Positions 49,065 through 61,702 of a stretch of 64,000 nucleotides of DNA are shown piece after piece. This DNA is from Fasciolopsis buskii (Eukaryota > Platyhelminthes > Trematoda > Plagiorchiida > Fasciolidae), in contig LUCM01000735.1 of the NCBI GenBank assembly GCA_008360955.1, forward strand, positions 1 through 64,000, written 5' to 3'. A program made the position numbers and the translations under genes. The first letter of the stretch is position 1, and each line of letters opens with the position of its first letter. The notes below the pieces were generated by a model. That model was not told the origin of the DNA and made no database searches. It saw only the letters and a list, made by a program, of their open reading frames with translations.

Positions 49065-52000
49065 TTAGAAAGCTTTCTCAGATCGAGAAAAAAGCAAATT
49101 GAGCGTCAGAGCGGGCGGTGGCGAACGGACGGAAGAGGGTGGAAAGAGAGTAAACAGGCTTGGAGATAAAAATTAGATTTGTCACTGATCCGTTCCGATC
49201 ATACCGAACACTCAGTTATGTACCCGCGTTCGTATGTTTGTTTGTTTGTCTACACACGTGTGTTTGTATGCCTCACGGAGGTCGCAATAGATCTGCATCA
49301 TTCGGTAACAACTTTGTGAACAATCCACATTGTATTGCATGACTCATAATAGTTCAGCAAGCAATAACCGGAAGATCAGGAAACCGATGTACTGCGGAAA
49401 CAAGCAAAAACACTCAGGAAATGAAATCAAGCTCCCGGGTATCACTTTCCCTGATCATTCTAGCCAGGAATTTCGAATCTGTATTGCATGCACGCCCGTC
49501 TGCGTGTGTGTCTGTGGAAGCAATTCCACCTTTGTTTCCACGCTAGCTGCTTGCTGTAAACAGGGAAATTTGTGAGCGAATTGCACAAAAGATGAAATAC
49601 CAAAATCCTGTGATGCTACCTCGAAAATGCTATCGGAATGTACTGTTTGTTTTTCAGAAATGGGAAACGGATGATCTAAGGGAAGTGAAATAAAAAATCA
49701 GCTTAAAGTGAACGGAACGGAAGAGTGTGTGGTTGGGGCTTACTCCGATAAATACGGAAATATTTGGGATCCAAAGCTCATATGGATGATAAACAATAAA
49801 TCGAGCCAATGTGGACCCGAACTGTTAGTTCACAACAAGTAAGGAACCTAGTATTAGCAATGATAAAAGCTCCCTGGCATCTGACCGTCTTATGATTTAG
49901 CACAAATCCACATCACTTAAATCGAAGCACTGGTAGAAATCACCCAGGTAGGGAAGTTTTAGTAGACTTTCCCTTTGGTAGAGGAACATGATTTAGACCC
50001 AGTTTTTGCTTACACAAACTGGATATACCGATGATTTCCTTAACTGCAAACACATTAAATCTCCAGGACCACATTTAACCCGAGAATTCATAGCCGAATG
50101 GTCAAAACCGATTCGTTGTGAGATTTTTATGCGTTCGAATGACTGCAATAAATAAGGGACGATGAAGAACTGAATGATTGGGGAGAATATGGTTTTTAAT
50201 CGTCCTGGAGATCTTTGTGCGTGTTCTGGTCGGCACAAAGTAAAAAATTGGATGTTAGGTCCTACGAAGTAAACAGATTTTCTCATTTTCCACCGCTTTT
50301 AATCCAGTTTTCGTAGTGAAGTATGGTTCGACGGTATTGAGTGAACATAGATTAGCGGAGTACTAATTGTATTCGGTGTTCAGGCAGTAATAATTACTCA
50401 AAAAGAGGTGACAATTGAAGTCGATTGCAGTAAGCAAGGAATCAGATGGTTGCTTTGAGAGTAGAGAATAGCAACGGTTTACAATCCGAATAAAGATATT
50501 TTCAGTTTTTCTGAGGGTAATTTCTAGGTGTTCTTTTGATTACACCCAGTCCTACTGATTGTACTCGTACCCGGGTCAATTCGCAAAACACAAGCTACGA
50601 CGGGCAATAGTACTCATAAAACATCCTCGAGTGCGGTGCTGAGAATATAAACTGGACGGCAACTTCATTGGTCTTTGGGCATAAAATATTTCCAAATCGT
50701 GAGTTTCCGCACCGTGAACTTGGCGATCAGAACTTCGTGAAAATCAACAGTCCAAGCTATGGACAATGGAAATATTCAGAACCATTCAGATTTTCAAATC
50801 ACTTTCAGACATCAATCGTTCCTTGCCCAATGGACTATGAAGAGCTGTCTCTAGGTTCTCGATGAATACAAATATCAAACTCCTATTACCTTGCACAGTT
50901 GCATGTGTTCATCTTGTCGTTGATCTGAAAGATGATTGTTCTGGATTGTAAAACCATTTAAGGTTGTAAATTAAATGGACGATCCTTGATCACCGTATTG
51001 CGCAGCTACACAGTTCTGAAAGGGTTGGTCACCTTTTCGAGTGCATAAAAGCAACCACTCACTTAGGTTATCCTGGAGACCGATGCATACCACGAACAGT
51101 TCCGAAAAACTCCTAAAACTCGTGAAACTATTTTCAAACATTTTTTCCCACGTCTATTCTGGGTTGTTATCAAAGACTATCAGTTGATTTATATTCTTAT
51201 CCAGAATTCGAGACTAGCTCGTGCATTTCCGCACGTTTGTGCCAGGTTCCGCGGCAGGTGTGCGACAACACGACTCCGTTGTTTTGACTTCCAATTCACG
51301 GTGTTACAGACCCAAGAATCCGTTGAAGATGTCATCTTAACGTCTCAGACAGAATATTCTGTGTGACTTGTGTATCATTTCAATTTGAATAAGGATTTTT
51401 TATGCATTCCTATTCATAGACGGCAGTTTTGTTCGCATACGCCCAGTGATTAGCAAATTTTTGCTAGATGGATGTTATCTCCATTACTGCAAGTAGTTAG
51501 AGACCGAATTATGAAATATTTGCCGAACGGAGGAAACCAATAGGTTTAATTGAACACAAACCACATGGAGACAATCAAGTCTATTGCTGAGAACCACCAG
51601 TGAACAAAATGACTCAGTCAATAGAATTTGTTTGACGGACTCATTTAATGCTATCATTGAGAATCCAAGGCTTGTTGGCATGAACACAATCACTTCTTCA
51701 AGTATCTATGGCTTCTATGGAACTGTGCACTTCAGCAGAAAACAAAGATAACTTTCACCCAAAAGATAACCAAGTAAATTCGTGTAACTCTAATGTTACT
51801 AATTAACTGGGTAGATTTTTCATCGGTTTTGCAATGCAGAAGGTGATGCTGATTGATCTTAAATTACCCAGTCACTTTTAGACGGGCTACTGTGAGATCG
51901 CAGGGCTTTTGGTGCAGGGCATCAATTACAGACAAAATAATTTAAGGTTTGAGATTGCCAACCAATCAACTTACCGTTCGAATTATTTCGGAATGAATGC

Positions 52001-52369
52001 GACCTCAGAGTTTCTTCGAAACGTTGCATCACACAAGACTGCATTTTACGGATTTCAGTTTTCCATCAAGTATCAATTCAAATAAGTTTTGTTTCGCTAG
52101 CTATCGATCAATTTCGAACCTACTCTTCGAATGCGATGCTCGTTGAATGCTTGAATCAAAGCGCTCGGATAAAATTAGTCGTTTAGACGTGGAAGAGCAG
52201 TATCGTCGCAGACTTCCTTTAAATAGATTTCCAAATGGGAGCCAGAACGAAATTCCCTCAGGAGCGCATGACCAATTTTGCGGTCGTTGAAGCCTATCAA
52301 ATATGCTTAACTTCCACTTTCCTGTTTAATCATCTCCATAATAGCCCTTTTTCGTAAATGACCCAATAT
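49065..52369. other. No gene seen
   Basis: Only short unsupported frames, TG-rich patches at 49236-49270 and 49495-49515, and AT-rich spacer. Confidence 0.4.
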
Positions 52370-52500
52370 CCATGGATAGACCTAGCGACTCAAATAAAAC
52401 CCCAGTGGCAAAATCAATATAGAGGTGTACAAGTACTTGGTGCGCATACCTGATGAGCGACTTCGACTGTGAGATCACCCGTGCGCCTCTGTAAGATTCT
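52370..52500 (-). repeat. Dispersed repeat 'R1', copy c
   Basis: Read on the minus strand it shares the block TCGCTCATCAGGTATGCGCA and then ACTTGTACACCTCTAT with R1 copy a. It lacks about 25 bases between them. Shorter and more diverged than the other copies. Confidence 0.55.
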
Positions 52501-52996
52501 GTTGATGCATTCAAAAACGATACAGCAAGCATAGTTGCTTAAGTCGATGACCCATTTTAAACCACCATTCCCGTGAATAGGCTTTTTATTTTGCTCATTT
52601 TATGCTTATATATAAATAGATGTATATTTATATGTTATTGTTATTTCGTATCCTATGCTATGCTCATGTCCATTCATCTCGGCTAGGAAGTCCGTCAGAC
52701 AGAATGAGGACCATAGTGGCTCATTGCAAGTTCTTTCGACGTGGAAATTCTCAGGTATATGACGCACAGAAATGCTGATTGTTTTGAGGAAAAGAGAACA
52801 GGGACACATTTAGCCATGGAGACGAGAGGTATATAGGATCCATGTTAGGAAATATGACCGTGCTAAAAGTATTTACCGAACAACTGAAGTTCAACGTTCT
52901 CAGAATGAAAAGTGGTCGACAGAGTAGCAGACTTTTTCAGTTGAATGGATCCAGTTCAAGCGGTTCGTTGACAATTCGCCCTGCGTCATCACAAGA

Positions 52997-53042
<46 letters not shown>

Positions 53043-53858
53043 GGTTTACACTTGACGCCTGTGTCACTCGACACTGGTCAAAACTATATAAAACTGTCTT
53101 TCACCCAGTACTAATTAACTCCGACAGTCTGATGCATCGCGTGCATCATCCTCCCAGTTCATTTATTTCATACGCTTGGATGAATACTGGACCTTTTCAA
53201 ATAAAATTAACACGGTTCTTGTGGTAATGAAAAATGATTGACGGATGACTCATCAAAATTCATGTAACAATCCAGCAGACAAACAGTTTTACTTTGATAT
53301 CCCTGAATCAGAATCTAACTTTTCGTGCGATGAAGTTGTTGAAAATTGTTTGTGATCATATTATAAAAGAAAAATTAGCATACGTTACTGTGACAATGAG
53401 ATATGACATCGCTAATTGCCTTTTGCCTTTAGTTTTTTAACTCGTTCACAGCGAACAGCAATCTCGACTGAGGAGTAAATGAAATAGCCAAGAAAAGCTT
53501 CGGTAGATAACGTTTGTCTGCGTGTTTTTTTGTTTTAGATTGTTGAGACCATAAAGCTGACTTTTCAAAGACAAAATGCATCACCGCCCAGAATACAATA
53601 CTATTAATAACTGTTAAAATGGTACTCTAAATTTAAACGGCTCGAATTGTGCAAATTACCGTAGTCAGATATTTGTTCACAAGCACTTGACTAAGTTACG
53701 ATAACGGAAGGTTTTGTGCAGATTTGTCCCTAAAATGGCGCGTACAATGCTAGAGTTGAAACATTGCTAGTAGAGATCATTAGGAGAATAGTGGTGAAGA
53801 TGAGAAGCAATCAAATTTTCTAATAGGAGCTCAAGTTTGTGTCGCTTCATATTTGGCC
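52501..53858. other. No gene seen; TG microsatellite
   Basis: Apart from the GT tract at 53000-53041 nothing is recognised. The plus-strand frames crossing the tract (52842-53114) encode alternating Cys-Val only because of the repeat. Confidence 0.45.
53000..53041. repeat. (TG)n microsatellite
   Basis: About 19 uninterrupted GT units, then GCGTG. Confidence 0.97.
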
Positions 53859-53925
53859 GGCGGTGGTCAAGACGATAAGGTTTTGTCTTTTGGACGTGGC
53901 CAGGGGTTCGAATCCTCACACCGCT
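53859..53925 (+). mobile_element. tRNA-like head of a second SINE-type element
   Basis: GGCGGTG at 53859-53865 pairs with CACCGCT at 53919-53925 (six Watson-Crick pairs plus one G-U). GGTTCGAATCC at 53905-53915 is a perfect pol III B box, and TGGTCAAGACG at 53863-53873 resembles an A box. At 67 bases with poor D and anticodon arms it is too degenerate to be a working tRNA. The downstream body runs toward the 54.1 kb exon and its limit is not visible. Confidence 0.55.
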
Positions 53926-54054
53926 AGTCAATATCTCCAACAGGTAGGTCACTGTTGATCGCAGCTCTCTCAAAAATGATATGTACTGTTATTTCATCAA
54001 TAAAGGAAGTTAAAATAGATTTTAGTAGTATTTTGACGCGAAACCGAAACTCAC

Positions 54055-54145
54055 CCTGAAAGTGACCTATTCCGTTAGTGCGAACCCTGTTCAGGCCGGA
54101 GAACTGCCAATGCAAACAGCAGACATTGCCGGGTGGGCAGACCAA
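54055..54145 (-). CDS. Candidate internal exon, cysteine-containing, unknown protein
   Basis: The donor CAGG|GTGAGTTTC is a perfect consensus. Two acceptors are possible: CTTTGAG at 54145, with TTTTTTCTCT upstream, and TTTGCATTGGCAG at 54103; both keep phase 0. The exon leaves in phase 1. The longer form reads LVCPPGNVCCLHWQFSGLN, then RVRTNGIGHFQ. Three cysteines suggest a secreted or extracellular region. Domain not recognised. Phase fits the 55.1 kb exon before it and the 45.0 kb exon after it. Confidence 0.42.
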
Positions 54146-55035
54146 CTCAAAGCTTAAACCGGTCCAGAGAAAAAACTACCCGACAGACGAGAACAGCAAA
54201 CCTTGAGTGCCCAAACGTCGCGGACGACTGATTTATCTCTTTTCAAAGCTTTCTTTAAGAAAAGAAGAAAGGACCTTTCATTCTGGATGTGAGAATACGC
54301 AAGAAGGCCAGCTGGAGTGAATTTATCAACCACAATGCTTTCCTCTCCTTTATCCTCATTAGTGGTTTCAAAAATAATGTCCCCAAATGCCTATAGGTAT
54401 GCATATATGTATATTATGTCCTGTGTATGTGCGTGCATGTATTTTTGGCTGAATGGGTAAATGATCAGCCTACTGGGAAATGCCTTGGCACCCCACCTAT
54501 CATAATTGATAAATGTGAATCGATTTTAATGTGGCTGACTGAGTGCTGAACAGTTTTGACATTGCGAATGGTACAGGGTAATGTTGCGCATCACCAGAAC
54601 TGTCGCACATCTAAAACATTGCCCCAACGTTGCAGATATATCTTTTGGTACGCGTGTGCATATGAACTTATGTTTCGTATTTTGAACATATTTCAGTCAA
54701 GTAGATGATCAATCACCGGAGCCATAAGTAACGAAACCACATAGCCATTTGAATCCAACAGTATGGCCTCCACGATAGAACCATCCAAGGCAAGACTATT
54801 GAAGTTATGCTCATTGTTTAGACCGATTCACACTTTGGAAACTATGTATCATCTTAAAAGTTAGGTTCATGGAGTGTTTGTGTGTGCGTGTGTGATGCCC
54901 TGTAGAAGCGATGAGTGAAACTACTTAGGACTAAAGAAAATGAGAACTGCCTAAGACACAATGCATATCCCCGCGGTGAAATTTGTGCGCGAAATATTTC
55001 ACACCGACATTCCGAATTTGGCCTGCCTGACTCAC
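54146..55035. other. Intron-like DNA
   Basis: Would be the intron between the 55.1 and 54.1 kb exons. Nothing recognised inside. Confidence 0.35.
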
Positions 55036-55124
55036 GTCTATTCGACCGCTGTCAAGACAATTAATTTGAAAACCAGCTAAGGGCACACGGATATTTATGT
55101 TCGTCGGAGTTGCCAGGCTCGCGA
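55036..55124 (-). CDS. Candidate internal exon, beta-rich segment
   Basis: Strong donor AGAC|GTGAGTC; acceptor ATCGTCACTTTGACAG. Open in one frame only: phase 1 in, phase 0 out, 89 bases. The 29 codons include TPTNINIRVPLAGFQINCLD. The NINIRVP run resembles VNLYIPV in the 27.0 kb candidate and VNFCLPF in the 58.0 kb one, so these may be repeats of a single domain. Confidence 0.4.
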
Positions 55125-56505
55125 CTGTCAAAGTGACGATAGAGTTATCCCTCGGTCACGCTCCATCTCGGTACGACCGGTTCATGAATCATGCTTGAAA
55201 GTTAATAATAATCGTGGGCGCGAGCGCATGTGTGAACAGGCCCTGTAGGTGATGTATTGAGTAAGTACACAACTCGGTGACACTGAGGACAACGAGAATG
55301 CCCATGTTAACACCGTCATAGAAATGTGACTGGAGTTGCATTGTCAGCTATCTCGATCTTTTCATGCACCATTCTGACCAAAGAAAATGGATCAACATGT
55401 CACACGATCTCATTTTGTTAGGTCTATCGTGTTGACAGTGATGTCACTGTCAATCAATAAAATCACGCAACACACAAGTTATATTGAAAACTCGAATTTT
55501 GGTTTCGCAAGGCATCCCCGATTAGCCGAAAAACACTTGCGATAAACCTTTGATGTGATTCTGAAGATTGGCTCATTATCCGTACACATTTTTGATAGTT
55601 CAAGTGAGACTGTGCTTCGAAACCACCTGTGGGATGTCAAAGTCCCGGGGATTATCGAGCAATCGAGTACCGAGCACATTTACCTGATAGCTGGCATTAG
55701 CCGCTGAACGGAAGCATGAATCCGGGGAAGATTTTGTCTTTCCAACCCAGTATATTGCATACTACTAGTACCAAAAATTGAATACTATGCCATAATTCAC
55801 GTATGCTTATCTACATTCGGCCTCAATTATTTTTTATGATCGCAACCCCGGGGATGAATTCGCTGTCTGACTGCATTTGTGAACCTGTAGTCTGGTAAGA
55901 ATCCTTGCAATTATATGCTCAACGATGAAATTAAACTTGAAAGAAGACCAAATTTGATTTTCGATGCCAAATGTCGTCGACTGTTCAATCCAGACCTGAA
56001 AAATTTGCAGAATGAATCAACATGAGAAGCAGAAGTTATGCTCCGTGAATGTGACTTCTACCTTCTTTCATAGGGTTCTAATCTCTGAGCTTGGCGTTTC
56101 GATGGCTAGCGTTTCATCATCATCATCCCAGCGGGCATTTTCAGTACGTGAGCGCAGTTGTTAGTAATTTTCAGTAGTTAAAGGTTTGTCATCAGGGCCT
56201 CTTCGACACATTCGGGCTGGGGACTATGCGATTTTTCCACTTGGTTTCTGCCAAGTTGACCTTTCGACCTTGAACGATTTGTATTCGGGTTGGGAATTTT
56301 GACTGGTTTATTTTGTGTCATCATCGTCAATTCCAGTATGCGAATACTGTAGAAATGATATATACACTATTGTGAGAACTTGTGAATAAAAGGTCAGGAA
56401 TATTTCGTCATTTCATTCATCTCCTGGGAAATTCGGTCTGTTTGGACAATTCAGGCTATTTTGTTATTCTCAGTAGTACATATCGCATACGGGCGACTGA
56501 ACGAA
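55125..56505. other. Intron-like DNA
   Basis: One weak minus-strand exon candidate lies at 55549-55627 (acceptor GACATCCCACAG, phase 2 in, 0 out). It does not fit the phases of its neighbours. A TCATCATCATC run occurs near 56114. Otherwise unremarkable. Confidence 0.3.
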
Positions 56506-56509
56506 ATTC

Positions 56510-56715
56510 TTCCGAAAGCACACAACCGGTTTCGTGGTTATTTTCTCTCTTAAAGTATACATACCCGATACTCCCCTATCCGGTCGTCCCTATACTTGCA
56601 CGCCTTTATTTGTTTCTCTTCGATGCATAGTTTACCTTTCTGACGAAAAAATCGACGAGTCGCCGTCTGATTCTCAAATGGACTCACCATCCATCCACGC
56701 GCCAAACGATTCGAA
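56510..56715 (+). repeat. Dispersed repeat 'R1', copy b
   Basis: Aligns with copy a from AGCACACAACCGGTTTCGTG through a shared terminal block (CCATCCACGCGCC against CCATGCACACTCC), at about 65-70% identity by eye, with short gaps. Both copies lie on the plus strand. Confidence 0.65.
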
Positions 56716-57962
56716 TTAGGTCCTAGTGAGATATTTCACTATAATTTTGTAAGATAAGTACCAAAGATTTCATGAGCTAGACCTAAAAATACGTGGTCGA
56801 AAAGTCTGCAACCATAGGCAATATGGCACCAGAAAATGACTGTGGTTTTATTTTAAATGGGTGGTATGTAAAGGTTTGCCTAGCGGTAGCTCCGCTACTA
56901 TTCATTTTTAGCTCATATCTAAAGTTTCGTACTAGTATGGTTAGTCATTTACTAAAATAGTTTCTTAGATCGGTTTCAAGAATTCCGCATAAGAGACAAC
57001 ATTCACGGTGATCCAAGCCATAAGTTGGAACCGATGACAACGCAATTGGCTTTTCCGGGAAAGTCACAACGTTTCAGCTAGCTAAAACCCTCGGAGAAGG
57101 AATTTGAATTTTGGCGCGAAAAACCCGTGTGTGTTGATTGTGTTCTCAAAACGGACAACAAACGGACAGTTATAGTTGAATGGGTTCACCTAAAGTTGTT
57201 AAATTGATTTCACACGAGATGATAACCGTCATTGGGAAATGCACAAATTATTGCTGAATGATTTGTATTTTAAATGGTTCGATGAAGTTAGTTTGACCCC
57301 ACCTCGATTCGTGGTGCGTGACTGACCGAAGTAAATTGCAAACCGTAGGGGGTCGTCAAAGTTAATTTCCCCGAAATGTGGAGGCAGCGAATAGTTGACT
57401 GCACGAAACCAGTGTACGTAGTCCTACACTCAAGTTGGCCAAATTTATCTGGTGTAAATTCCAAACTCTAGTCGACTTTCCTTTTTTTAGATTTCGTCTC
57501 TCTATGAGAAGAAAATCGTTTGCCTCGGGAACTACCCCTTCATCACCAAGGCCTGTTGATTATTCGCAGTGCAGTTTGGGTGAATGAACTCCGTGCTAAT
57601 TAGCTCTTGGATCTGCTCGTTTAGTGTTAGTTTCATTCCCTCCTCTGGAGAACGTTTTAATTGTTCCAATTGATAAAGTGGAACTTGCGATTCCAGTTGG
57701 CCCCGGATATCGAAAGTAGTAAAACCCTGGCGATTATTCCAAAGGAAGGTATTGACATGATTATTCGATTAGGAAGTGTTGTCGCTGTCGGTGCATGGTT
57801 TATTTGGCCGCAGTAAGTAATTTACTGCCCCGGAAGTAACACAACGGAAGCCGATATTTTACTTCCGAATAAAGAGATGAACGATTTTTCCCGCTTTATG
57901 GGAGCTACCGCACTCAGCCACACGCGTGGAGTAAAAACCGTGGGCATCGCAAATTCGCCTAC
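56716..57962. other. No gene seen
   Basis: AT-rich DNA with no supported signals. Confidence 0.4.
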
Positions 57963-58032
57963 TCAAACCTCCGGGCATTTCCACGAAAGGTAGACAAAAA
58001 TTGACTAGGGGTCTTTCAGCAAATGTGCCAAA
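57963..58032 (-). CDS. Candidate short internal exon
   Basis: Acceptor TATTGTCCTCACGAAAG and donor TTTGA|GTAGGC bracket 70 bases, phase 0 in and 1 out. They read FGTFAERPLVNFCLPFVEM, then PGGL. Without the donor the frame continues through RRICDAHG to a stop at 57859. In that form it lines up further with PVNLYIPVETRICDDRG of the 27.0 kb frame. Short, so chance cannot be excluded. Confidence 0.27.
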
Positions 58033-60303
58033 CTTTCGTGAGGACAATAACAGGAGTAGAAAAAGTGAACGCTTAGACTGCCTTTAGCAGATTACCATGG
58101 TCTTCATGGTTGTAGATCTTTTTCCACTTGTGCACAGAATACTCTGTGACGCGGTTGTTAAATCAAAGTACAAGCGCGTTGGATGTCGGCATTTAACTCG
58201 ACCTACAAACACGTTAGTCAAGGGTCATTTTAAACCTTGCTGAAAGCAAACCAAATCTGATGAGTCCTATACAAATCAGTCAGAGAAGTTACGTTGATAA
58301 TTCGCCTCAATTCGGTCCCATTAGATGCGGTCCTTGCTAAGTGCTCGAAACAGCCATTTGTTCTAGTCGGCATCGGTGAAAGCTAAGGAAAGTTGTGCAC
58401 GAATAAGTGGGTGCAGCTGTTATTCCCCTGACATCCGGTGGTCGGGGATCATAATATTCGTCTTCAAGCCCACTGGTTTATCTGTGTACGTTTGAGGCCT
58501 TAGGGATAAATAAAAATCAAATATGGCATCAGACATACCATAGTTACGGACCACACGGAGGAAACTTGCTGGGCAAAACGTGCGCCATGTCCTGGACTAA
58601 TACAAAACAACGTGAACATTTCTCCCTGGTATTTGACGGGCGAATTGGGAGGGGGGCTGGCCAGTTGGTAAACTGGATTTCGTTTCCCGATTCGTTGTTA
58701 AAACAGCTGCAAAACGAAAAACGCTTTCCTAGGCCCCGACAACTAATTGAATTCCAGAGGCCCGAATGATGGGGCCGGAGGAGGCGACAACCTGCTAGAC
58801 TAACTAATTCGCCTGTTCGTCCACTACGAAAATGGTCGTCTGTTCGTTATCCTGTCCGAGTAACCGGCTGTTTATTGCGTCTGATTCAGTCACCACTAAA
58901 TTACCGCGATAAATCCTTTTAATTAAGAGGGCTCTTTTTTCCTGGTCCGAAATCCATCGCATTCATTCTGCTGAACAATTAAATAGACCACCGACGTTGC
59001 AGTCCAGAGGTGGACAAACAGCTGTGCTGTGCGCCAACAAGAGTATTTCAGGTGGATAGTTAGCCCAGGCATGGCTTTCCAGTGGTTACAAAAAAATAAC
59101 CGTTTATCTGGAGGAACAATTAACCATCCGGATGTATTTCAGCGTTATCTGAAAGTCCCTTCCCAGTGCCGAGTATGCAGCGTGTACGAAAAAGTATCAT
59201 GTGAAGCCGAATTCAGTCAACTCGACTTGTTTTATCACAATACACAGCGACCGATTCTCAACTATGAGAAAATTTGCAGTGTAAAATAGCTCAATAACCT
59301 CAGAGCTGCCAGAAAGCTTTTGTAGAATAGACTTGACTGAAGAGTAGAAAACGCACCAAAAACCACGAATATGTTAAGACTGTCAGCCGCACAACGGGTA
59401 TAATGCTTAGTTTATTCTGTTAGATCCTTTCGCATTACCTGCGTTCCCTGTAGTAAAACTGGCATTCTGAGTCCGAGATCTCACAGCTATTCAAAGTTGG
59501 TGGTGATAGGAGTAGTGTAAATCGTCATTAGCTTGGCGGTAATTTACTTTTCCAACGTCCAAATAGACTTCCGACAAGCAGTTTGCTATTAAGGTGGATT
59601 TCCTTCGATGGTCCTGAATATATGCTAACTGGGACATTTCAATTTTTTAGAATGGGATTTCGGAAACAAATACAAACAATAACTGTTTCCTATCGAGCGT
59701 TGCTGACGACCTCCGCTCGGGAGGCACACCGTTAACTGGGAATCATTTTGTTCAAACTGAAGGATCTTCGCAACCAAGCCAAAAAATTAAATGCTAAAGT
59801 ATCTTGAACATCTTGCTTTGTGGTCTCAAAAGTGCTAATATACTTCTTCAACTGCAAGATATATAGCCAATCCCTGAACTTCATCATCTCCGGACCAATC
59901 TTTGTCCGATATTAAAAGCAGTTGATTCGCAATCACTTTCTGCTGCCAACGTCTTCAGTATCCCGGAAACAACTTTATATTCTGGTTAACCTATATAAAT
60001 GGACCAGAAACAATATACTACAAAAACTTTGTGGACTATATGCCATTTTTATGCATTTATTTTCAAAAGCATAGCATCCAAATGGGAACGAACTAGCCAT
60101 ACAACCTCGCTGTCGCCCCCATGTGCAGCCAGTTGGAATTCACGACTGAATTCTTCAAAATTCATGAACGAATCTGCTGTAAAACCAAGTCTATGAACCT
60201 ATTGATTGCGGTCTTCTCTGCTTTGCGAGTGAGCGATGGATACCGACTGGTACCTTACATACAACCGTACTGAAACATTCATCTGACTGGTCCCGTGCAT
60301 TAC
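58033..60303. other. No firm gene
   Basis: A plus-strand frame at 59020-59289 ends LNYEKICSVK and contains a short cysteine motif (QCRVCSVYEKVSC), but boundaries are unclear. Its best-looking donor is AAAAA|GTATCA. Otherwise spacer. Confidence 0.3.
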
Positions 60304-60528
60304 TCATGGATTTTCCGTCTGTTGAGTAAATATTCGCCGGGACTCGACTGCATCGTCTAGTTCTGCCAGTTGCCCATTCTGCGTTTTTAAGCGCGCCGAT
60401 TTACGCGCTCTTATCGGACACTTCATCTGTCCACCTACCAGCGTCGAACGACGATTAGATGTGGCAGATGCTGCTTTCTGGTAGGAAAACAGAAAAATTA
60501 AAAAAAGAATCATTCTCGATGTATTCAT
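60304..60528 (-). CDS. Small ORF with predicted signal peptide (74 aa) or first exon
   Basis: From an ATG at 60528 the minus strand encodes 74 residues. It opens with MNTSRMILFLIFLFSYQKAA, a good signal peptide with a likely cleavage after ASA. The rest is basic and polar with dibasic pairs (NRRS, SRRI) and one cysteine, and ends in TGA. A donor-like CTG|GTAGGT lies after residue 30, so this may be the first exon of a secreted or membrane protein. Alternatively it is a short secreted peptide precursor; the dibasic pairs would suit processing. Not recognised as a known neuropeptide. Confidence 0.3.
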   Translation of the reverse strand: MNTSRMILFLIFLFSYQKAASATSNRRSTLVGGQMKCPIRARKSARLKTQNGQLAELDDAVESRRIFTQQTENP

Positions 60529-60770
60529 CGGCGACAGTATCCCGTCGATTTGGCACAAGTTATCCCATAAACAAGCGAATAAGTAGCAAATGAATAACCG
60601 TATTCAAGGGCAATTGCTTAATATCGGATTATTTTTTATCATTCTACTTCTTTTTGACGGTGATCCGATGTTGCACCATAGTTCAAGACTGCCGACCGGA
60701 CAAATTTAAGACTGTCACGTGCGAACGGGGACAAGTGGGAAGTAGGTGGTCTTAGTTTAAAATTCATTAC
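60529..60770. other. Spacer upstream of the small ORF
   Basis: Would hold the promoter of the small ORF if that is a first exon. No TATA box or other element was singled out. Confidence 0.3.
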
Positions 60771-60879
60771 CTTTATTGCCCGTCTATCGGCGTCCGAAAT
60801 AAAATGCCATTTTGCGTACTTGATGTTTCTACAAAATCGGACATTCGATCGCTCGGTAAAAATAGGACGGAGAAGGCTG
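60771..60879 (-). CDS. Candidate internal exon, unknown protein
   Basis: Acceptor CTCTTCCAATTACAG and donor AAAG|GTAATG are both good. Only one frame is open throughout: phase 2 in, phase 0 out, 109 bases. The 36 codons read SLLRPIFTERSNVRFCRNI, then KYAKWHFISDADRRAIK. Phase 0 out fits the 58.0 kb candidate. A second frame reads to a stop just before the donor and could be a terminal exon. Domain not recognised. Confidence 0.38.
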
Positions 60880-61702
60880 CTGTAATTGGAAGAGCCGTTG
60901 GTGACATTGTTAAACTAGTGCACCTTGAAACTTTGTTTTTTTCGACGCTACGCGTAGGCTTCCCGAACAAAGAAGAAACAAGAATAAAATTCATCTGTTT
61001 GGAGATAATTCGTATCACGCACAGATAACACATGCTTTGTGACCTACACACATGGGTCGCTCTAGATGCAAGCAAATAGAAACCTAGGAAAGTTCTGATC
61101 GATAAAAAACTGCCAACACGTAAATATTGATTCACAAATTTACGCGCCACCCATTACACAGAGCATGATAGGACAATACGAAATTTAACTCAAAGAGAGC
61201 CATCCTTTATCGCAATGGAAATGAAAAGATCAAATTCAGTAGAATAGATCCGTCCGTTCCCACGCTATTTAACCGCCATGAATTTCGTTTATCATGTATT
61301 ATGAAGACAATAACGTGAGGGACGTTAGGCCACACACGAAGGAATTCCCTTAATCATCCGTCACCGTAGATCCCATGGACGTCATGGAACCTTTATGTGG
61401 AACGGCTCAGTCTTCGAAGCAATTTCTTTTGATATCACATTCGACAGTTTCTCTCACTGTGGTTAGACTCGTTGTTACCTCATTATTAGCTCAGTATAAT
61501 CAAATACTCGCACTTTCGTGCCGGTAACACTAAAAAACAAACAACAAACTAAGAATTCTGCCCCTTTCAACTCATTTTTGGAAGTCAATAAAATTTTTAC
61601 ACTGGAATCAAACATCCTTTCCGAAATAGTTATTGGAGTTGATACAGATAGACAGTCACGAGCAGGCGAATTTTCGTTTTCCCTAAATTCTACTGCTTAT
61701 AC

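Noticed and set aside
52842..53227. Frames with long Cys-Val runs
   Set aside because: Produced entirely by the TG microsatellite.
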